A stretch of 64,000 nt of DNA from contig CAWHZU010000033.1 of NCBI GenBank assembly GCA_963833885.1, positions 124,001 to 188,000 of the forward strand, given 5' to 3'. This document shows positions 1 to 8,488 of the stretch, piece after piece. Position numbers and translations under genes: made by a program. Within the stretch, counting starts at the first letter, position 1; every line of letters starts with the position of its first letter. This DNA comes from JASHPR01 sp963833885 (GTDB lineage Bacteria > Actinomycetota > Actinomycetes > Streptosporangiales > Streptosporangiaceae). The notes beneath the pieces were generated by a model. That model made no database searches and was not told the DNA's origin. It worked only from the letters and a program-made list of their open reading frames with translations.

Positions 1-1
1 A

Positions 2-1102
2 GCGTCGCTGCCTGGCCCGCTGGCCGGGTACCCGCCTGGCGCACACGCGCTGGAACTGGCCGGCCTTGCGGTCCTGGCCGGGATCGTGGCGCTCGCCGTG
101 ACCGTCAGCCGCGCCCGGGCCCGGGCCGGGCTGGCCGCGGCCGGTATCGCCGCCGTCGCGGTGATCTGCTTCGCGGGGGCCCTGCAGCTGCGGCCCATCC
201 CGACCTCCGCGATGAACCACCTGGTGGCCGAAGTCGCCGACCCGGCTTCGGTGCAGCGCTGCACCACCGCCGGCCAGCTCCGGTACTGCCTCTATCCCGG
301 CTTCGGCAGCCAGCTCACATCGCTGGAGGCGCCGGTCCACGCGGTGCTGGCACGGTTGCCGGCCCAGCCCAGCCAGGCACTGATGATCAGGCAGGTCGTG
401 GGGCTCTCCCTCTCCCAATGGGCCCTCGCGCATGGGCAGCCGAGCCGGGAGATGTCCCGCTGGGACGCGCAATTGCAGCAGGCGCCGGGCAACGCCTTCG
501 CCGCCCCGGCAGCCACGATCTACCTGCCCGTCGGGTCCTGGCCTGCCGCTGGCGGCCAGCTGGCCGACGCGAACTTTGACCTGGCCCTGGCCACCGCCGA
601 ATGGGCGGTAGGAATCCCGCCCCGCAGCAGCGGGAGCCCCGCGTACCAGCCGTGCGTACCGGTCGGCCAGGCGCGGGAGGCGATCGCGATCTGGCTGGCT
701 ATCCTCGCCACCCATCGCTCAGCTGGCGAGCTCCGCGGTGGCCTGAACACCGGCCCCGGCGGAGGGATCACCGGCACGGGAGTCGGCAACGCCATCGTCC
801 AGACCTGGACCTATCCCGGCATGGGCAGGGGTTACGTCACGTCGCCTGGGGGCGGGCCACAGAACACCGCGGCCGGATACCTTCTGGCCAGCGCGATGAC
901 GAGCGTGCCAGAACAACGGGTCAGCCACGTCCTGACAGACGCGTGGGGCACATGGCTGAACTGGCGTACCAGCGACGCCCAGCTCGCCCGCGCGCTCGGT
1001 GTACGCATGCCCAGCGTCCCGAGCTTCCCGCCCGGTCCGTCGGGAGGCGCGTCCGGGGCGGCCAGCGCAGTCCAGAGCCCGGTATGCACGAGCGGACAGT
1101 GA
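2..1102 (+). CDS. Membrane protein, ABC-permease-associated type, 5' end outside window
   Basis: The frame is open from the first bases, so the visible 366 residues are the C-terminal part of a longer protein; an internal GTG at 86 need not be the start. The first 60 residues hold two hydrophobic segments rich in Ala, Val and Leu. The rest is a soluble domain with a Cys pair in RCTTAGQLRYC followed by YPGF. That C-terminal layout recalls actinobacterial proteins annotated as ABC-2 type permeases, but I cannot assign a substrate. The next gene starts inside this one with a 19-base overlap, so the two are translationally coupled. Coding is certain; the function is only a family impression. Confidence 0.6.
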   Translation, partial: ASLPGPLAGYPPGAHALELAGLAVLAGIVALAVTVSRARARAGLAAAGIAAVAVICFAGALQLRPIPTSAMNHLVAEVADPASVQRCTTAGQLRYCLYPGFGSQLTSLEAPVHAVLARLPAQPSQALMIRQVVGLSLSQWALAHGQPSREMSRWDAQLQQAPGNAFAAPAATIYLPVGSWPAAGGQLADANFDLALATAEWAVGIPPRSSGSPAYQPCVPVGQAREAIAIWLAILATHRSAGELRGGLNTGPGGGITGTGVGNAIVQTWTYPGMGRGYVTSPGGGPQNTAAGYLLASAMTSVPEQRVSHVLTDAWGTWLNWRTSDAQLARALGVRMPSVPSFPPGPSGGASGAASAVQSPVCTSGQ

Positions 1103-1815
1103 CGCGGGCACGCCGGACCTGGCTCTGCGTGCTGCCCCTGCTGGCCCGGCCCATCACCCGGACGATGCCGTGGGCCACGCTGATCGCCGGATGCCTGACC
1201 GGCACCGTCTTCCTCGCCATCCAGGCCCACGTCGCCCGGACCTCCGGCTGGCAGCTCCAGCAGGGCAACGTCCGGCTCGCCTTGCTGCCCGCGGTCGCCG
1301 CGGTGGCGTTCGTTCCCCGGGGCGCGTTCCGGCCGCTGACCCAGACCACGCCGATCCCGGCCTGGGTCGCCCCGGCCTGCCACCTGCTGCTGGCCGCCCC
1401 CATCCTGGCGCTGACCTGCTGGGCTCAACTGCGCATCATGGCCTACACCATCCCGCCGCACGCCCTCGGCCACGCACCGGCGGTCTACCCGCTGATCGCC
1501 CAGTTCACCGGGTGGTGCGCGGTCACGGTGGCCGCCGCCGTATGCGTCGACCGCTCCCGTTACACCGACCTCGGCGGGGCCATCGCCGTACCGGTCAGCT
1601 TGGCGGCCATAGGGGTCGCCTGGAACGTCCCGCCGAGCGCGAACGTCCTGGTCGATCCTCCCGCCACCGCGCACGGCGTGACCATCGCCTGGTACCTGAT
1701 CGCGTCGGCCGCACTGGCCGTGACCTGTGTGGCGATGCGGGACCCGTGGCACCGCTACTCACGCCCAGCCCTCAGAGGCTTTGCCCTCCGGAGGCCTCAA
1801 TCCGCTGCGCGGTGA
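1084..1815 (+). CDS. Multi-pass membrane protein, possible partner permease
   Basis: A 243-aa protein starting at ATG 1084, inside the end of the preceding gene. It is almost wholly hydrophobic, with about six candidate membrane segments (for example around residues 20-40, 55-75, 95-115, 130-150, 165-180 and 205-225) and short Arg-rich loops. I recognise no motif. The overlap with the upstream membrane protein suggests one complex, perhaps a two-subunit transporter whose ATPase lies left of the window. Its last 44 bases overlap the 3' end of the convergent SDR gene, so there is no room for a terminator between them. Confidence 0.6.
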   Translation: MHERTVTRARRTWLCVLPLLARPITRTMPWATLIAGCLTGTVFLAIQAHVARTSGWQLQQGNVRLALLPAVAAVAFVPRGAFRPLTQTTPIPAWVAPACHLLLAAPILALTCWAQLRIMAYTIPPHALGHAPAVYPLIAQFTGWCAVTVAAAVCVDRSRYTDLGGAIAVPVSLAAIGVAWNVPPSANVLVDPPATAHGVTIAWYLIASAALAVTCVAMRDPWHRYSRPALRGFALRRPQSAAR

Positions 1816-2530
1816 TCCATCCGGCGGTCTCGGACACGATGGCACGCACCGCGCCGCCGATGTCCTCCGGTTCTCCGACCCGGCCGGAAGCGTGGTTGGC
1901 GGTGACCATGGCCCGGTACGTCTCATTGTCCCGGATCCTGCCGCCCGCGAAATCGGTCGCTGTCGCTCCGGGCGCGATCGCGTTGACGGTGATCGCCCGC
2001 GCACCGAGGGCCTTCGCGGCGTACCTCGTGTAGACCTCGATGGCGCCCTTCATCGCGGCGTACACCGAGTATGCGGGATTGGCGATGTACCGGGTGAGCC
2101 CGGTCGAGGTGAACAGCACCCGCCCTCCGTCGCTGATCATCGGCGCGAGCAGCTCGGTCAGCAGGACCGGCCCCTTCACGTGCACGGCGTACAACGCATC
2201 GATCGTGGCCGCGTCTGTCTGGCCGAACGGGGTCTCGCTGTCGAAACCGGCGTTGTTGATGAGGATGTCGAACTGCTCCCGAGACCAGCGCTCGGCCAGC
2301 TGGCCGCGGAGTTCGTCCGCGAAGGCGGGGAAGCTGTCGTGGTCGGTGGTGTCGAGGGGGAGGGCGACCGCGATCCGGCCGCCTTCAGACAGTTCGTCGA
2401 CGACAGAGTCTGCGTCTCCAGGATTGGAGCGGTAGGTCAGGATGACGTCGGTGCCTTCATCGGCAAGGGCGCGGGCGGACGCGCGGCCGAGGCCCCGGTT
2501 CCCGCCCGTGATGAGTGCGATGCGATTCAT
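1772..2530 (-). CDS. SDR family NAD(P)-dependent oxidoreductase
   Basis: A 252-aa classical short-chain dehydrogenase. It shows the Rossmann motif TGGNRGLG at residues 8-15, the NNAG motif near 92-95, a catalytic Ser at about 142, and the YxxxK pair Y157/K161. The C-terminus ends in EASGGQSL, close to the usual family ending with a G-G motif. The length is typical. Classical SDRs reduce or oxidise hydroxyl/keto groups with NAD(P)H; the substrate cannot be read here. It is monocistronic, facing away from the amidase-like gene at 2668 and convergent with the membrane gene at 1084. Confidence 0.9.
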   Translation of the reverse strand: MNRIALITGGNRGLGRASARALADEGTDVILTYRSNPGDADSVVDELSEGGRIAVALPLDTTDHDSFPAFADELRGQLAERWSREQFDILINNAGFDSETPFGQTDAATIDALYAVHVKGPVLLTELLAPMISDGGRVLFTSTGLTRYIANPAYSVYAAMKGAIEVYTRYAAKALGARAITVNAIAPGATATDFAGGRIRDNETYRAMVTANHASGRVGEPEDIGGAVRAIVSETAGWITAQRIEASGGQSL

Positions 2531-2667
2531 CCGGTCAGGCTATCCACCTGACGGCGCCCAGCCCGGGACCCGGATCTGCAGACAGAACGGGTAGCCCCGG
2601 GGTAGACAAGGTTGCAGCCCGGGATGGGCCGACCGCGACCAGGCTCAGCGGGCCGGAGGGATACGCC

Positions 2668-3738
2668 ATGATCGAGCCTTATCAAGCCCTGGGCCTGGTG
2701 CCCACCATGCGCGGCATCCGCCGCCGTGACGAGATCCAGACGAACCTCGAGCATCTCTCGCACCTGATCAAGGCCGCGTCGTGGCTGTCCAGCCTGGACC
2801 TGCCGGTCCGGCTGATTGCCGTGCCCGAGGGAGCGCTGCAGGGGTTCAACGACGAGGTGCTCGACCTCGATCACGAGGAGTTCGCCTCCGAATGCGCGAT
2901 CGACATCCCCGGCCCGGAGACCGATTACCTCGGCGGTCTGGCCCGGCAGTGGAACGCGTTCGTGATGGCCCAGGCCAAGGCGCGCCATCCGGAGTTCCCC
3001 GGGCGCTTCTTCAACGTCGGGTTCATCCTGAGCCCCGAGGGCGACGTCATCCTCAAGCACCACAAGGTCGTGCCGCTGCTGCCGGTGGAGCACTCGATGA
3101 CACCGCACAACGTCTGGGACAAATGGATCGAGCTGTACGGCCGTAACCTCGACGCGTTCTACCCGGTCGCCGACACCGACATCGGCCGGCTCGGGTTCCT
3201 GATGGCCAACGAGGGCTCGTACCCGGAGAACGCGCGCGGCCTGGCGATGAACGGCGCCGAGGTCGTCTACCGGGGCCCGTACCCGCACCCGCACGTCGGC
3301 AACGGCCTGTTCGAGATCCAGAACCGGGCGCGGGCGCTGGACAACAACATGTACCTGATCGCGTGCAACGTCGGAACGTACTACCTGCATACCGACTCCG
3401 ACGTCCCGATCGACACGTTCGGCGGCGGGTCAGCGGTGATCGACTACCGAGGCCAGATCGTTGGGCGGCACGACTACAGCGGCGGCTCGTCCTGGGTGGC
3501 CGGGACCATCGACGTCGATGCGCTGCGCCGGTTCCGCGCGAACGCGCAGTGGGACAACTGGATCAAGGACCTGACCACCGAGCAGTACCAGCTCATCTAT
3601 GAGCAGCCGGTCTACCCGAAGAACCTCTACCTTGACCGGGCCCCCTACGCGCACGAGGAGTACCGCCGCGAGGTGACCGCCAAGCAGGTTGAGCTCATGC
3701 AGCAGCGGGACATCTGGGTGCGCCCGGACAACGGGTGA
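2668..3738 (+). CDS. Nitrilase-superfamily amidase homologue lacking the catalytic Cys
   Basis: A 356-aa protein. ATG 2668 is chosen because GGAGG lies at 2655-2659; an upstream in-frame start would run into the SDR promoter region. It aligns by motif with aliphatic-amidase-like members of the carbon-nitrogen hydrolase superfamily: a catalytic-type Glu in AVPEGALQGF (about E54), a Lys in ILKHHKVVPL (about K133) and the segment LMANEGSYPE at about 177-186. In amidases this last segment reads ICDDGNYPE with the nucleophile Cys; here that residue is Ala (about A180, codon gcc). The rest of the fold, including NRARALDNNMYLIACN, is well kept. It may be a non-enzymatic binding protein or use another mechanism. 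No obvious operon partner. Confidence 0.8.
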   Translation: MIEPYQALGLVPTMRGIRRRDEIQTNLEHLSHLIKAASWLSSLDLPVRLIAVPEGALQGFNDEVLDLDHEEFASECAIDIPGPETDYLGGLARQWNAFVMAQAKARHPEFPGRFFNVGFILSPEGDVILKHHKVVPLLPVEHSMTPHNVWDKWIELYGRNLDAFYPVADTDIGRLGFLMANEGSYPENARGLAMNGAEVVYRGPYPHPHVGNGLFEIQNRARALDNNMYLIACNVGTYYLHTDSDVPIDTFGGGSAVIDYRGQIVGRHDYSGGSSWVAGTIDVDALRRFRANAQWDNWIKDLTTEQYQLIYEQPVYPKNLYLDRAPYAHEEYRREVTAKQVELMQQRDIWVRPDNG

Positions 3739-3831
3739 GTCCTGCCGGGCCACGATTGTGAACCCCGTCGTGTCCCGTGGGCGGCTGCTCGTTCGTTGTG
3801 CAGATGGGAGCCCGAATGCCCGGAGGCTGCG

Positions 3832-4170
3832 ATGCAGTACGCATTGATGATCTATTCCGACCCTGCCCGATACGAGGCGCTGCCGGAGGCGGAGCGTGCG
3901 GCGGTGAGCGCCGAATTTGCAGCGCTGGCCGATGACGCCGCGGCCGTCAGCGCGGTGCAGCTGCAGCCGGCCGAGACAGCGACCTGCGTGCGGGTGGCCG
4001 GAGGCCGGACGCTGATGACCGACGGCCCGTTCGCGGACACCAAGGAGGTGTTCGGCGGCTTCTGGCTGGTGGAGGCGGCCAACCTGGACGACGTGGTGGA
4101 GCTGGCGGCGCGCATTCCGGCCGCCCGGTTCGGCGGCGTGGTGGAGGTCCGGCCGGTGGTGGCGCGCTGA
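3832..4170 (+). CDS. YCII-related (DGPF) domain protein
   Basis: A 112-aa protein starting at ATG 3832 with CGGAGG at 3821-3826. It begins with MQYALMIY and holds the DGPF signature in MTDGPFADTKEVFGGFW at about residues 61-77, the defining motif of the YCII/DGPF family (dimeric alpha-beta barrel). Such proteins are typical genomic partners of ECF42 sigma factors, and here the sigma gene starts only 2 bases after the stop. The biochemical role of these proteins is not well established; a sensor or co-regulator role is inferred from context. Confidence 0.92.
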   Translation: MQYALMIYSDPARYEALPEAERAAVSAEFAALADDAAAVSAVQLQPAETATCVRVAGGRTLMTDGPFADTKEVFGGFWLVEAANLDDVVELAARIPAARFGGVVEVRPVVAR

Positions 4171-4172
4171 GC

Positions 4173-5330
4173 GTGCTCGAGGAGGTTTTCCGGGACCAAT
4201 GGGGCCGGGTGCTGGCCTCGCTGGTCGGGTTTCTCGGTGACTTCGACAAGGCCGAGGAAGCGGCGCAGGAGGCGTTCGCGATCGCGGCGGAGCGCTGGCC
4301 CGCGACGGGAGTGCCGGCCAACCCGGGTGCGTGGCTGGTGACGACGGCACGCAACAAGGCAATCGACCGGATCCGCCGGGAGCGCACCCTGGCCGAGAAG
4401 ATCCACCTGCTGCCGGTACCGGAGGCGGTCATGGGCGAATTCGACGACACCGCGATCAAGGACGAGCGACTCGAGCTGATCTTCACCTGCTGCCACCCGG
4501 CGCTTCCGCTGGACGGGCAGGTGGCGCTCACGCTGCGGGCCCTCGGCGGGCTCGAGACCGCCGATATCGCCCGGGCGTTCCTGGTCTCGGAGGAGACCAT
4601 GAAGCGCCGCCTGTCCCGCGCCAAGGCCAAGATCAAGGCGACCGGGATCCCGTTCGCCGTTCCCGGTGCGCACCTGCTTCCCGACCGCCTCGACGCGGTG
4701 CTTGCCGTCATCTACCTGATCTACAACGAGGGCTACAGCGGACGGGTTGACCTGGCCGCCGAAGCCATCCGGCTGGGCCGGGTCCTCACCGAGCTCATGC
4801 CGGACGAGCCGGAGGCGTACGGGGTGCTCGCGCTGATGATGATCCACCACGCCCGGCGGCGGGCCCGGTTCTCCGGTGACGACCTAGTGCTGCTCGAGGA
4901 TCAGGACCGTTCGCTGTGGGACCACGCGCAGATCGCCGAGGGGCGGACGGCGCTCGACCGGGCGATCGCGCTGTGCGGGCGCGGTGCCTACGTCGTCCAG
5001 GCCGCGATCGCGTCGCTGCAGACCGCCGAGCCGATCGACTGGCCCCAGGTCGCCGAGCTGTACCGGCGGCTGGCCGAGCTCACCGGCTCGCCGGTGGTCG
5101 AGCTCAACCGTGCCGTTGCCCTCGCCCAGGCTGGTGATCCCACTGCGGCGCTGCACGCCGTCGACGGCCTCGACCTGGACGGCTACCTGTACTTCCACTC
5201 CACCCGCGGCGAGCTGCTGCGGCGGCTCGGCCGTGCGGAGGAAGCCCGGGAGGCGTACCACCGGGCGCTCGAGCTGGCCACCTCGATCCCCGAGCGGCGG
5301 TTCTTGACCAAGCGGCTCGAACAGCTCTGA
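4173..5330 (+). CDS. ECF sigma factor of the ECF42 type with C-terminal TPR-like extension
   Basis: A 385-aa sigma factor starting at GTG 4173, two bases after the YCII stop. The sigma-70 region 2 covers about residues 8-75 (GDFDKAEEAAQEAF, ARNKAIDRIRRERT) and region 4 about 110-160 (TADIARAFLVSEETMKRRLSRAK). The remaining 200 residues form the helical extension expected of this family (LIYNEGYS, LDRAIALCGRGAYVVQAAIA, SPVVELNRAVALAQ). There is no anti-sigma gene; in ECF42 the C-terminal domain is thought to be needed for activity in place of one. With the YCII gene before it and an ABM-like gene after it, this is a compact regulatory cassette. Confidence 0.93.
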   Translation: MLEEVFRDQWGRVLASLVGFLGDFDKAEEAAQEAFAIAAERWPATGVPANPGAWLVTTARNKAIDRIRRERTLAEKIHLLPVPEAVMGEFDDTAIKDERLELIFTCCHPALPLDGQVALTLRALGGLETADIARAFLVSEETMKRRLSRAKAKIKATGIPFAVPGAHLLPDRLDAVLAVIYLIYNEGYSGRVDLAAEAIRLGRVLTELMPDEPEAYGVLALMMIHHARRRARFSGDDLVLLEDQDRSLWDHAQIAEGRTALDRAIALCGRGAYVVQAAIASLQTAEPIDWPQVAELYRRLAELTGSPVVELNRAVALAQAGDPTAALHAVDGLDLDGYLYFHSTRGELLRRLGRAEEAREAYHRALELATSIPERRFLTKRLEQL

Positions 5331-5407
5331 CCGGGACTGTCCCCCCGGCCGCTGCCCATTCGTCTCCTGGGAAAGAGAGTCCACCCGGAACGGAAAGAGG
5401 CAGGTCA

Positions 5408-5707
5408 ATGACCGTGTTGATGGTGCGCGCCAAGATCAAGGAAGAGAACGTCGCCGAGGCGCAGGCAGCCGTTGGAAAGGTCATCCGTGCGCTCGAGCAA
5501 GCGCGCCCGGCAGACGTCCGGTACACCGCGAGCGTGCTCAGCGACGGCGTCACGTTCATCGCGCTCGTGGAGCTCAATGCCGATGGCAGCCACCCCCTGG
5601 CCCCGTTCCCCGAATATGCGGAGTTCGTGGAGAGCCTCAAGCGGTGGTACGCGGAACCGCCCGTCGTGGAACGCATGACGGTCATTGGCTCGTACCAGCT
5701 TTTCTGA
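5408..5707 (+). CDS. Small ABM-like dimeric alpha-beta barrel protein
   Basis: A 99-aa protein with an AGAGGCAGG-like ribosome site just before ATG 5408. The pattern MTVLMVRAKIKEENVAEAQA, a central helix and ERMTVIGSYQLF resembles antibiotic-biosynthesis-monooxygenase-like ferredoxin-fold proteins. No catalytic residue can be named. It lies 77 bases downstream of the ECF42 sigma gene on the same strand, so it may belong to that transcription unit or be a target of it. A 12-bp inverted repeat follows the stop. Confidence 0.7.
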   Translation: MTVLMVRAKIKEENVAEAQAAVGKVIRALEQARPADVRYTASVLSDGVTFIALVELNADGSHPLAPFPEYAEFVESLKRWYAEPPVVERMTVIGSYQLF

Positions 5708-5722
5708 GCCGTGGGGCCACAC

Positions 5723-5757
5723 GCGTGACCGGCCGCCCTCGCCGTGGCCGGTCACGC
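5723..5757. terminator. Bidirectional hairpin terminator candidate
   Basis: Perfect 12-bp inverted repeat (GCGTGACCGGCC, 11-base loop, GGCCGGTCACGC) between the convergent genes ending at 5707 and 5766. No T tract follows, as is common in high-GC actinomycetes. Confidence 0.7.
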
Positions 5758-5765
5758 GGGCGCCG

Positions 5766-6074
5766 TCAGCGCTGTGCCGGTCGTTCGTCCTCGGAGGGTG
5801 CGGCGCGGGCCGCGAGCTCCAGGCGCTCCGCGCCGAGGCCCACGTTGGTGCCGGAGCCGTAGGCGGTCGCGCCGGACAGGATCGTCGCCAGGCAGGTTCC
5901 CAGGATCAGGCTTATGGCCTGCTCGGTGCTGAGGTCGCCGATCCCCCACAGCACCCCGTACACCGCGACGCCGATGATCCCGAGGACCGCCACCGACCAG
6001 CCGAGCCGCCGCAGGAATCCTTCCACCTCGCGGGCGTGCTCGACCTTGGCGGTGATCCTCGCCTGGGGCTCCAT
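5766..6074 (-). CDS. Small two-TM membrane protein
   Basis: A 102-aa protein; the start ATG at 6074 is preceded by GAGGTCCGG. Residues 24-46 and about 50-72 are hydrophobic membrane segments, with a charged N-terminal helix (KVEHAREVEGFLRRLG) and a charged C-terminal tail. I recognise no family. It is flanked by hairpins on both sides, so it is probably transcribed alone. Confidence 0.65.
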   Translation of the reverse strand: MEPQARITAKVEHAREVEGFLRRLGWSVAVLGIIGVAVYGVLWGIGDLSTEQAISLILGTCLATILSGATAYGSGTNVGLGAERLELAARAAPSEDERPAQR

Positions 6075-6152
6075 CCGGACCTCGAATCAGCGGCTGAGCT
6101 GGCAGTGAGCGTCCCGGGCGCTCAGGGCCGGATTGTTCCCGCAGGCCAGGCC

Positions 6153-6184
6153 GCTTAACCGGCGCCCTGGTGCGCCGGTTAAGC
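6153..6184. terminator. Hairpin terminator downstream of the 86-aa gene
   Basis: Perfect 13-bp inverted repeat (GCTTAACCGGCGC, loop CCTGGT, GCGCCGGTTAAGC) placed 14 bases after the stop of the minus-strand gene at 6198. It separates that gene from the small membrane protein at 5766. Confidence 0.75.
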
Positions 6185-6197
6185 GTGTGCCGTTGGT

Positions 6198-6458
6198 TCA
6201 GCGGCGGGCCGCGAGCAGCTTGCGAATGTCGGCCGTCTCCTCGTCGCTGTAGCGCGCGAGGATCGCCTCCAGGTCGGCCCGGTCGCCCGGCGTGGTGTAG
6301 CCGGCCAGGTCACGCTTGAGCGTCTTGCGCTCGGCCCGCGCGGTGCGTATCACCTCACGCTTGGCGGTCCGCAGGGACGTGCGTAGCGTGCGCATCTCCC
6401 GGTATCCATCGCGGACCTCAGCCAGCAGCGGGCGCAGCTCGTACGTTGGCTTGTCCAT
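6198..6458 (-). CDS. Small charged helical protein, unknown
   Basis: An 86-aa protein. The start ATG at 6458 is favoured over an in-frame start 19 codons upstream because AGAAGGA sits just before it. It is very rich in Arg, Lys and Glu (for example RTSLRTAKREVIRTARAERK) and should be mostly helical or coiled coil, with a C-terminal DRADLEAILARYSDEE segment. It diverges from the LysR gene at 6562 across a 103-bp intergenic region, so it could be a LysR target. No known domain is recognised. Confidence 0.6.
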   Translation of the reverse strand: MDKPTYELRPLLAEVRDGYREMRTLRTSLRTAKREVIRTARAERKTLKRDLAGYTTPGDRADLEAILARYSDEETADIRKLLAARR

Positions 6459-6561
6459 TTGTATGTCCTTCTGAGTAGATTCTTCCCTTGCCACTCCAGT
6501 CTGCCGCCCCGGCACTTATGCGTCCAATGAGCGCGACTCAGGAAACCTATGATCTACAGTC

Positions 6562-7488
6562 ATGTATATGGACACCGACACGCTGCGCTGGTTCCAGCAG
6601 GTCGCCGACGGAGTCACCGTCACCGAGATCAGCGATCTGTCGGTGGTTACCCAGCCCGGAGTCTCCCGCGCCCTGCAGCGCCTGGAGGCGCAGGTAGGGA
6701 CGCCGCTGCTGCGCCGCTCCGGGCGGACGCTGCACATGACGCACGCCGGATCGGTGTTCAAGCACCACGTCGACGCGCTGCTGCACCAGCTCGACGATGG
6801 GATCGCCGCGGTCAACCAGCTGATCGAGCCCGACACCGGCACGGTTGCCCTTGCTTTCCAGCAGTCCCTGGGCACCTGGCTGGTGCCCGATCTTGTCCGC
6901 AGTTTCCGTGGCGCTCACCCGGGCGTCCGGTTCCGGCTGACCCAGGTCCACGACGAGCTGAACGCCCCGGCCCTCGACGGCGGCGAGGCCGACCTGGAGA
7001 TCGGCACGGTGCGCCGCCGCGACCCTGGGCTTCGGGTCCGCCAGCTCGCCATCGAGCCGCTGCGCCTTGCCCTGCCCCGCGACCATGAGCTCGCCACCCG
7101 CGAGCGCATTCACCTTGCCGAGGTGTCCGGGGAGCAGTTTGTGAGCGTGCCGCCAACTACCGCACTGCGGAAGCAGGCCGACGACCTGTGTGCCCAGGCG
7201 GGCTTTGCGCCCATCGTCGTATTCGAGGGCAACGACCTGTCTACCGTGCGGGGCTTTGTGGCCGCCGGGCTCGGCGTGGCCATCATTCCGGCGCCGCGCG
7301 CGGGATCGCCGGAGGCGGCGAGCGGGCCAGTGCTCTACCGCGAGATCCCGGACCCGGCGGCGGCGCGGGAGATCTGCCTGACCTGGTCGGCCGAGCGGCG
7401 GCTGCTGCCGGCCGCCGAGCTGTTCCGCCAGCACGCGATCAGGCAGGCGAGGGCGGGGCGCGTCCCCGCGCTGTCGAGTCCTATGTGA
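6562..7488 (+). CDS. LysR-family transcriptional regulator
   Basis: A 308-aa LysR regulator: an N-terminal winged helix-turn-helix (residues about 5-65, with QPGVSRALQRLEAQVGTPLLRRSGR) and a periplasmic-binding-like effector domain from about 95 to 295 (GTVALAFQQSLGTWLVPDLVRSFR, FVAAGLGVAIIP). Start ATG 6562; a second in-frame ATG lies two codons later. The family often controls a divergent gene, here the small protein at 6198-6458. The intergenic stretch before the start contains ATGA-N7-TCAT, a short dyad that could be part of a binding site. The effector is unknown. Confidence 0.92.
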   Translation: MYMDTDTLRWFQQVADGVTVTEISDLSVVTQPGVSRALQRLEAQVGTPLLRRSGRTLHMTHAGSVFKHHVDALLHQLDDGIAAVNQLIEPDTGTVALAFQQSLGTWLVPDLVRSFRGAHPGVRFRLTQVHDELNAPALDGGEADLEIGTVRRRDPGLRVRQLAIEPLRLALPRDHELATRERIHLAEVSGEQFVSVPPTTALRKQADDLCAQAGFAPIVVFEGNDLSTVRGFVAAGLGVAIIPAPRAGSPEAASGPVLYREIPDPAAAREICLTWSAERRLLPAAELFRQHAIRQARAGRVPALSSPM

Positions 7489-7569
7489 CCTGCCGCGGTC
7501 GTGTCATCCATCCGGGGAGCGGGCTTGGTTGTGCCTGGCCTGGCCTGGCCGTGGCCGGAGGTGCCGGGA

Positions 7570-8238
7570 TCAGCTGCTGCCCGGCGCGGCCGGGTAGTTG
7601 ATGCTCTCCTCGAGCAGGCTGAACGCCTTATCCGCGTCCTCCGCCACTGACAGGGCGGTGCCGCCGGCGCGCTTGAAGGTCTCCAGCGCTGTGCGGACCG
7701 CGATCTGCGCCGCCGCCGCGGCCAGGTGCGGTCGCAGGTCGGTTGCCGGGTCGGCGCCCATCCGCTCGGCGATGAGCCCAACGAGGTCGTCCGCGTGCGC
7801 CGCGGTGCGCTGGAGGCTGGCCCCGAATAGTGCGGGCGATGTGCTCATCAGCTCGGTGAAGCGGGCGAGTCGCTGCGACGGCGGGCCGTGCGCGTTGGGC
7901 GGGCGGCGGTCGTTGTCCTCGGCGAGCGACTGGTATCCGGCGCGCACGGCGCGCCGGATCGCGGTCATCACCGGCTCGTCCGGCGGGCGCGCGGCAAGCT
8001 CGCTGATGCCCGCGGTCTCCCAGTCGTCTTGGACGCTGAGCGCGAGATCTTCCTTGGATCCGAAGTACCGGAAGAAGGTGCGTTTCGACACCTCAACGGC
8101 GGCCGCGATCTCCTCGACGGTGGTGGCGTCGAAGCCCTTCCGCTGGAACAAGTCAAAGGCCGCGGTGATGAGGGCCTGCCGGGTGCGCTCCTTCTTGCGC
8201 TCGCGCAGGCCAGGTACCGGGGCCGTCTGCACGCTCAT
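7570..8238 (-). CDS. TetR-family transcriptional repressor
   Basis: A 222-aa TetR regulator. Its N-terminal helix-turn-helix (residues about 14-60: TRQALITAAFDLFQRKGFDAT, VSKRTFFRYFGSKEDL) is canonical; the C-terminal ligand domain is Ala-rich and specific to this protein. It diverges from the DHA2-type MFS gene at 8489 across 250 bp that contain two copies of GTGACTATAG, one within a perfect palindrome. This is the usual layout of a repressor controlling a drug-efflux pump and itself. Confidence 0.93.
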   Translation of the reverse strand: MSVQTAPVPGLRERKKERTRQALITAAFDLFQRKGFDATTVEEIAAAVEVSKRTFFRYFGSKEDLALSVQDDWETAGISELAARPPDEPVMTAIRRAVRAGYQSLAEDNDRRPPNAHGPPSQRLARFTELMSTSPALFGASLQRTAAHADDLVGLIAERMGADPATDLRPHLAAAAAQIAVRTALETFKRAGGTALSVAEDADKAFSLLEESINYPAAPGSS

Positions 8239-8266
8239 GGCGGCAGCGTAGCACGGTTGCCACGGA

Positions 8267-8293
8267 GTGACTATAGGCGCAGGGTGACTATAG
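8267..8293. promoter_or_regulatory. Probable TetR operator pair
   Basis: GTGACTATAG occurs at 8267-8276 and again at 8284-8293, 17 bases apart start to start; the second copy lies in the perfect palindrome GACTATAGTC (8286-8295). On the minus strand the palindrome supplies TATAGT, a good -10 for the tetR gene. A plus-strand TTGACA at 8332-8337 could be the -35 for the MFS gene. The spacing suggests cooperative repressor binding and autoregulation. Confidence 0.65.
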
Positions 8294-8488
8294 TCGCGTA
8301 GAGGCTCAAGTCACTTAACGACAAAAGTCTCTTGACAGCAACTGGCATTGAGTGACATGTTTGTGCCGAGGCGGGGTCGCGGGCTGCGAGACACGCTCCC
8401 GATGGCCTCGGCGACCGGCGACAGCCGTCGCCCGCCACGGCGCACCGGCCGGGCAGCCCCGACAACAGCAGCGGAAGGAGCGGACAGG

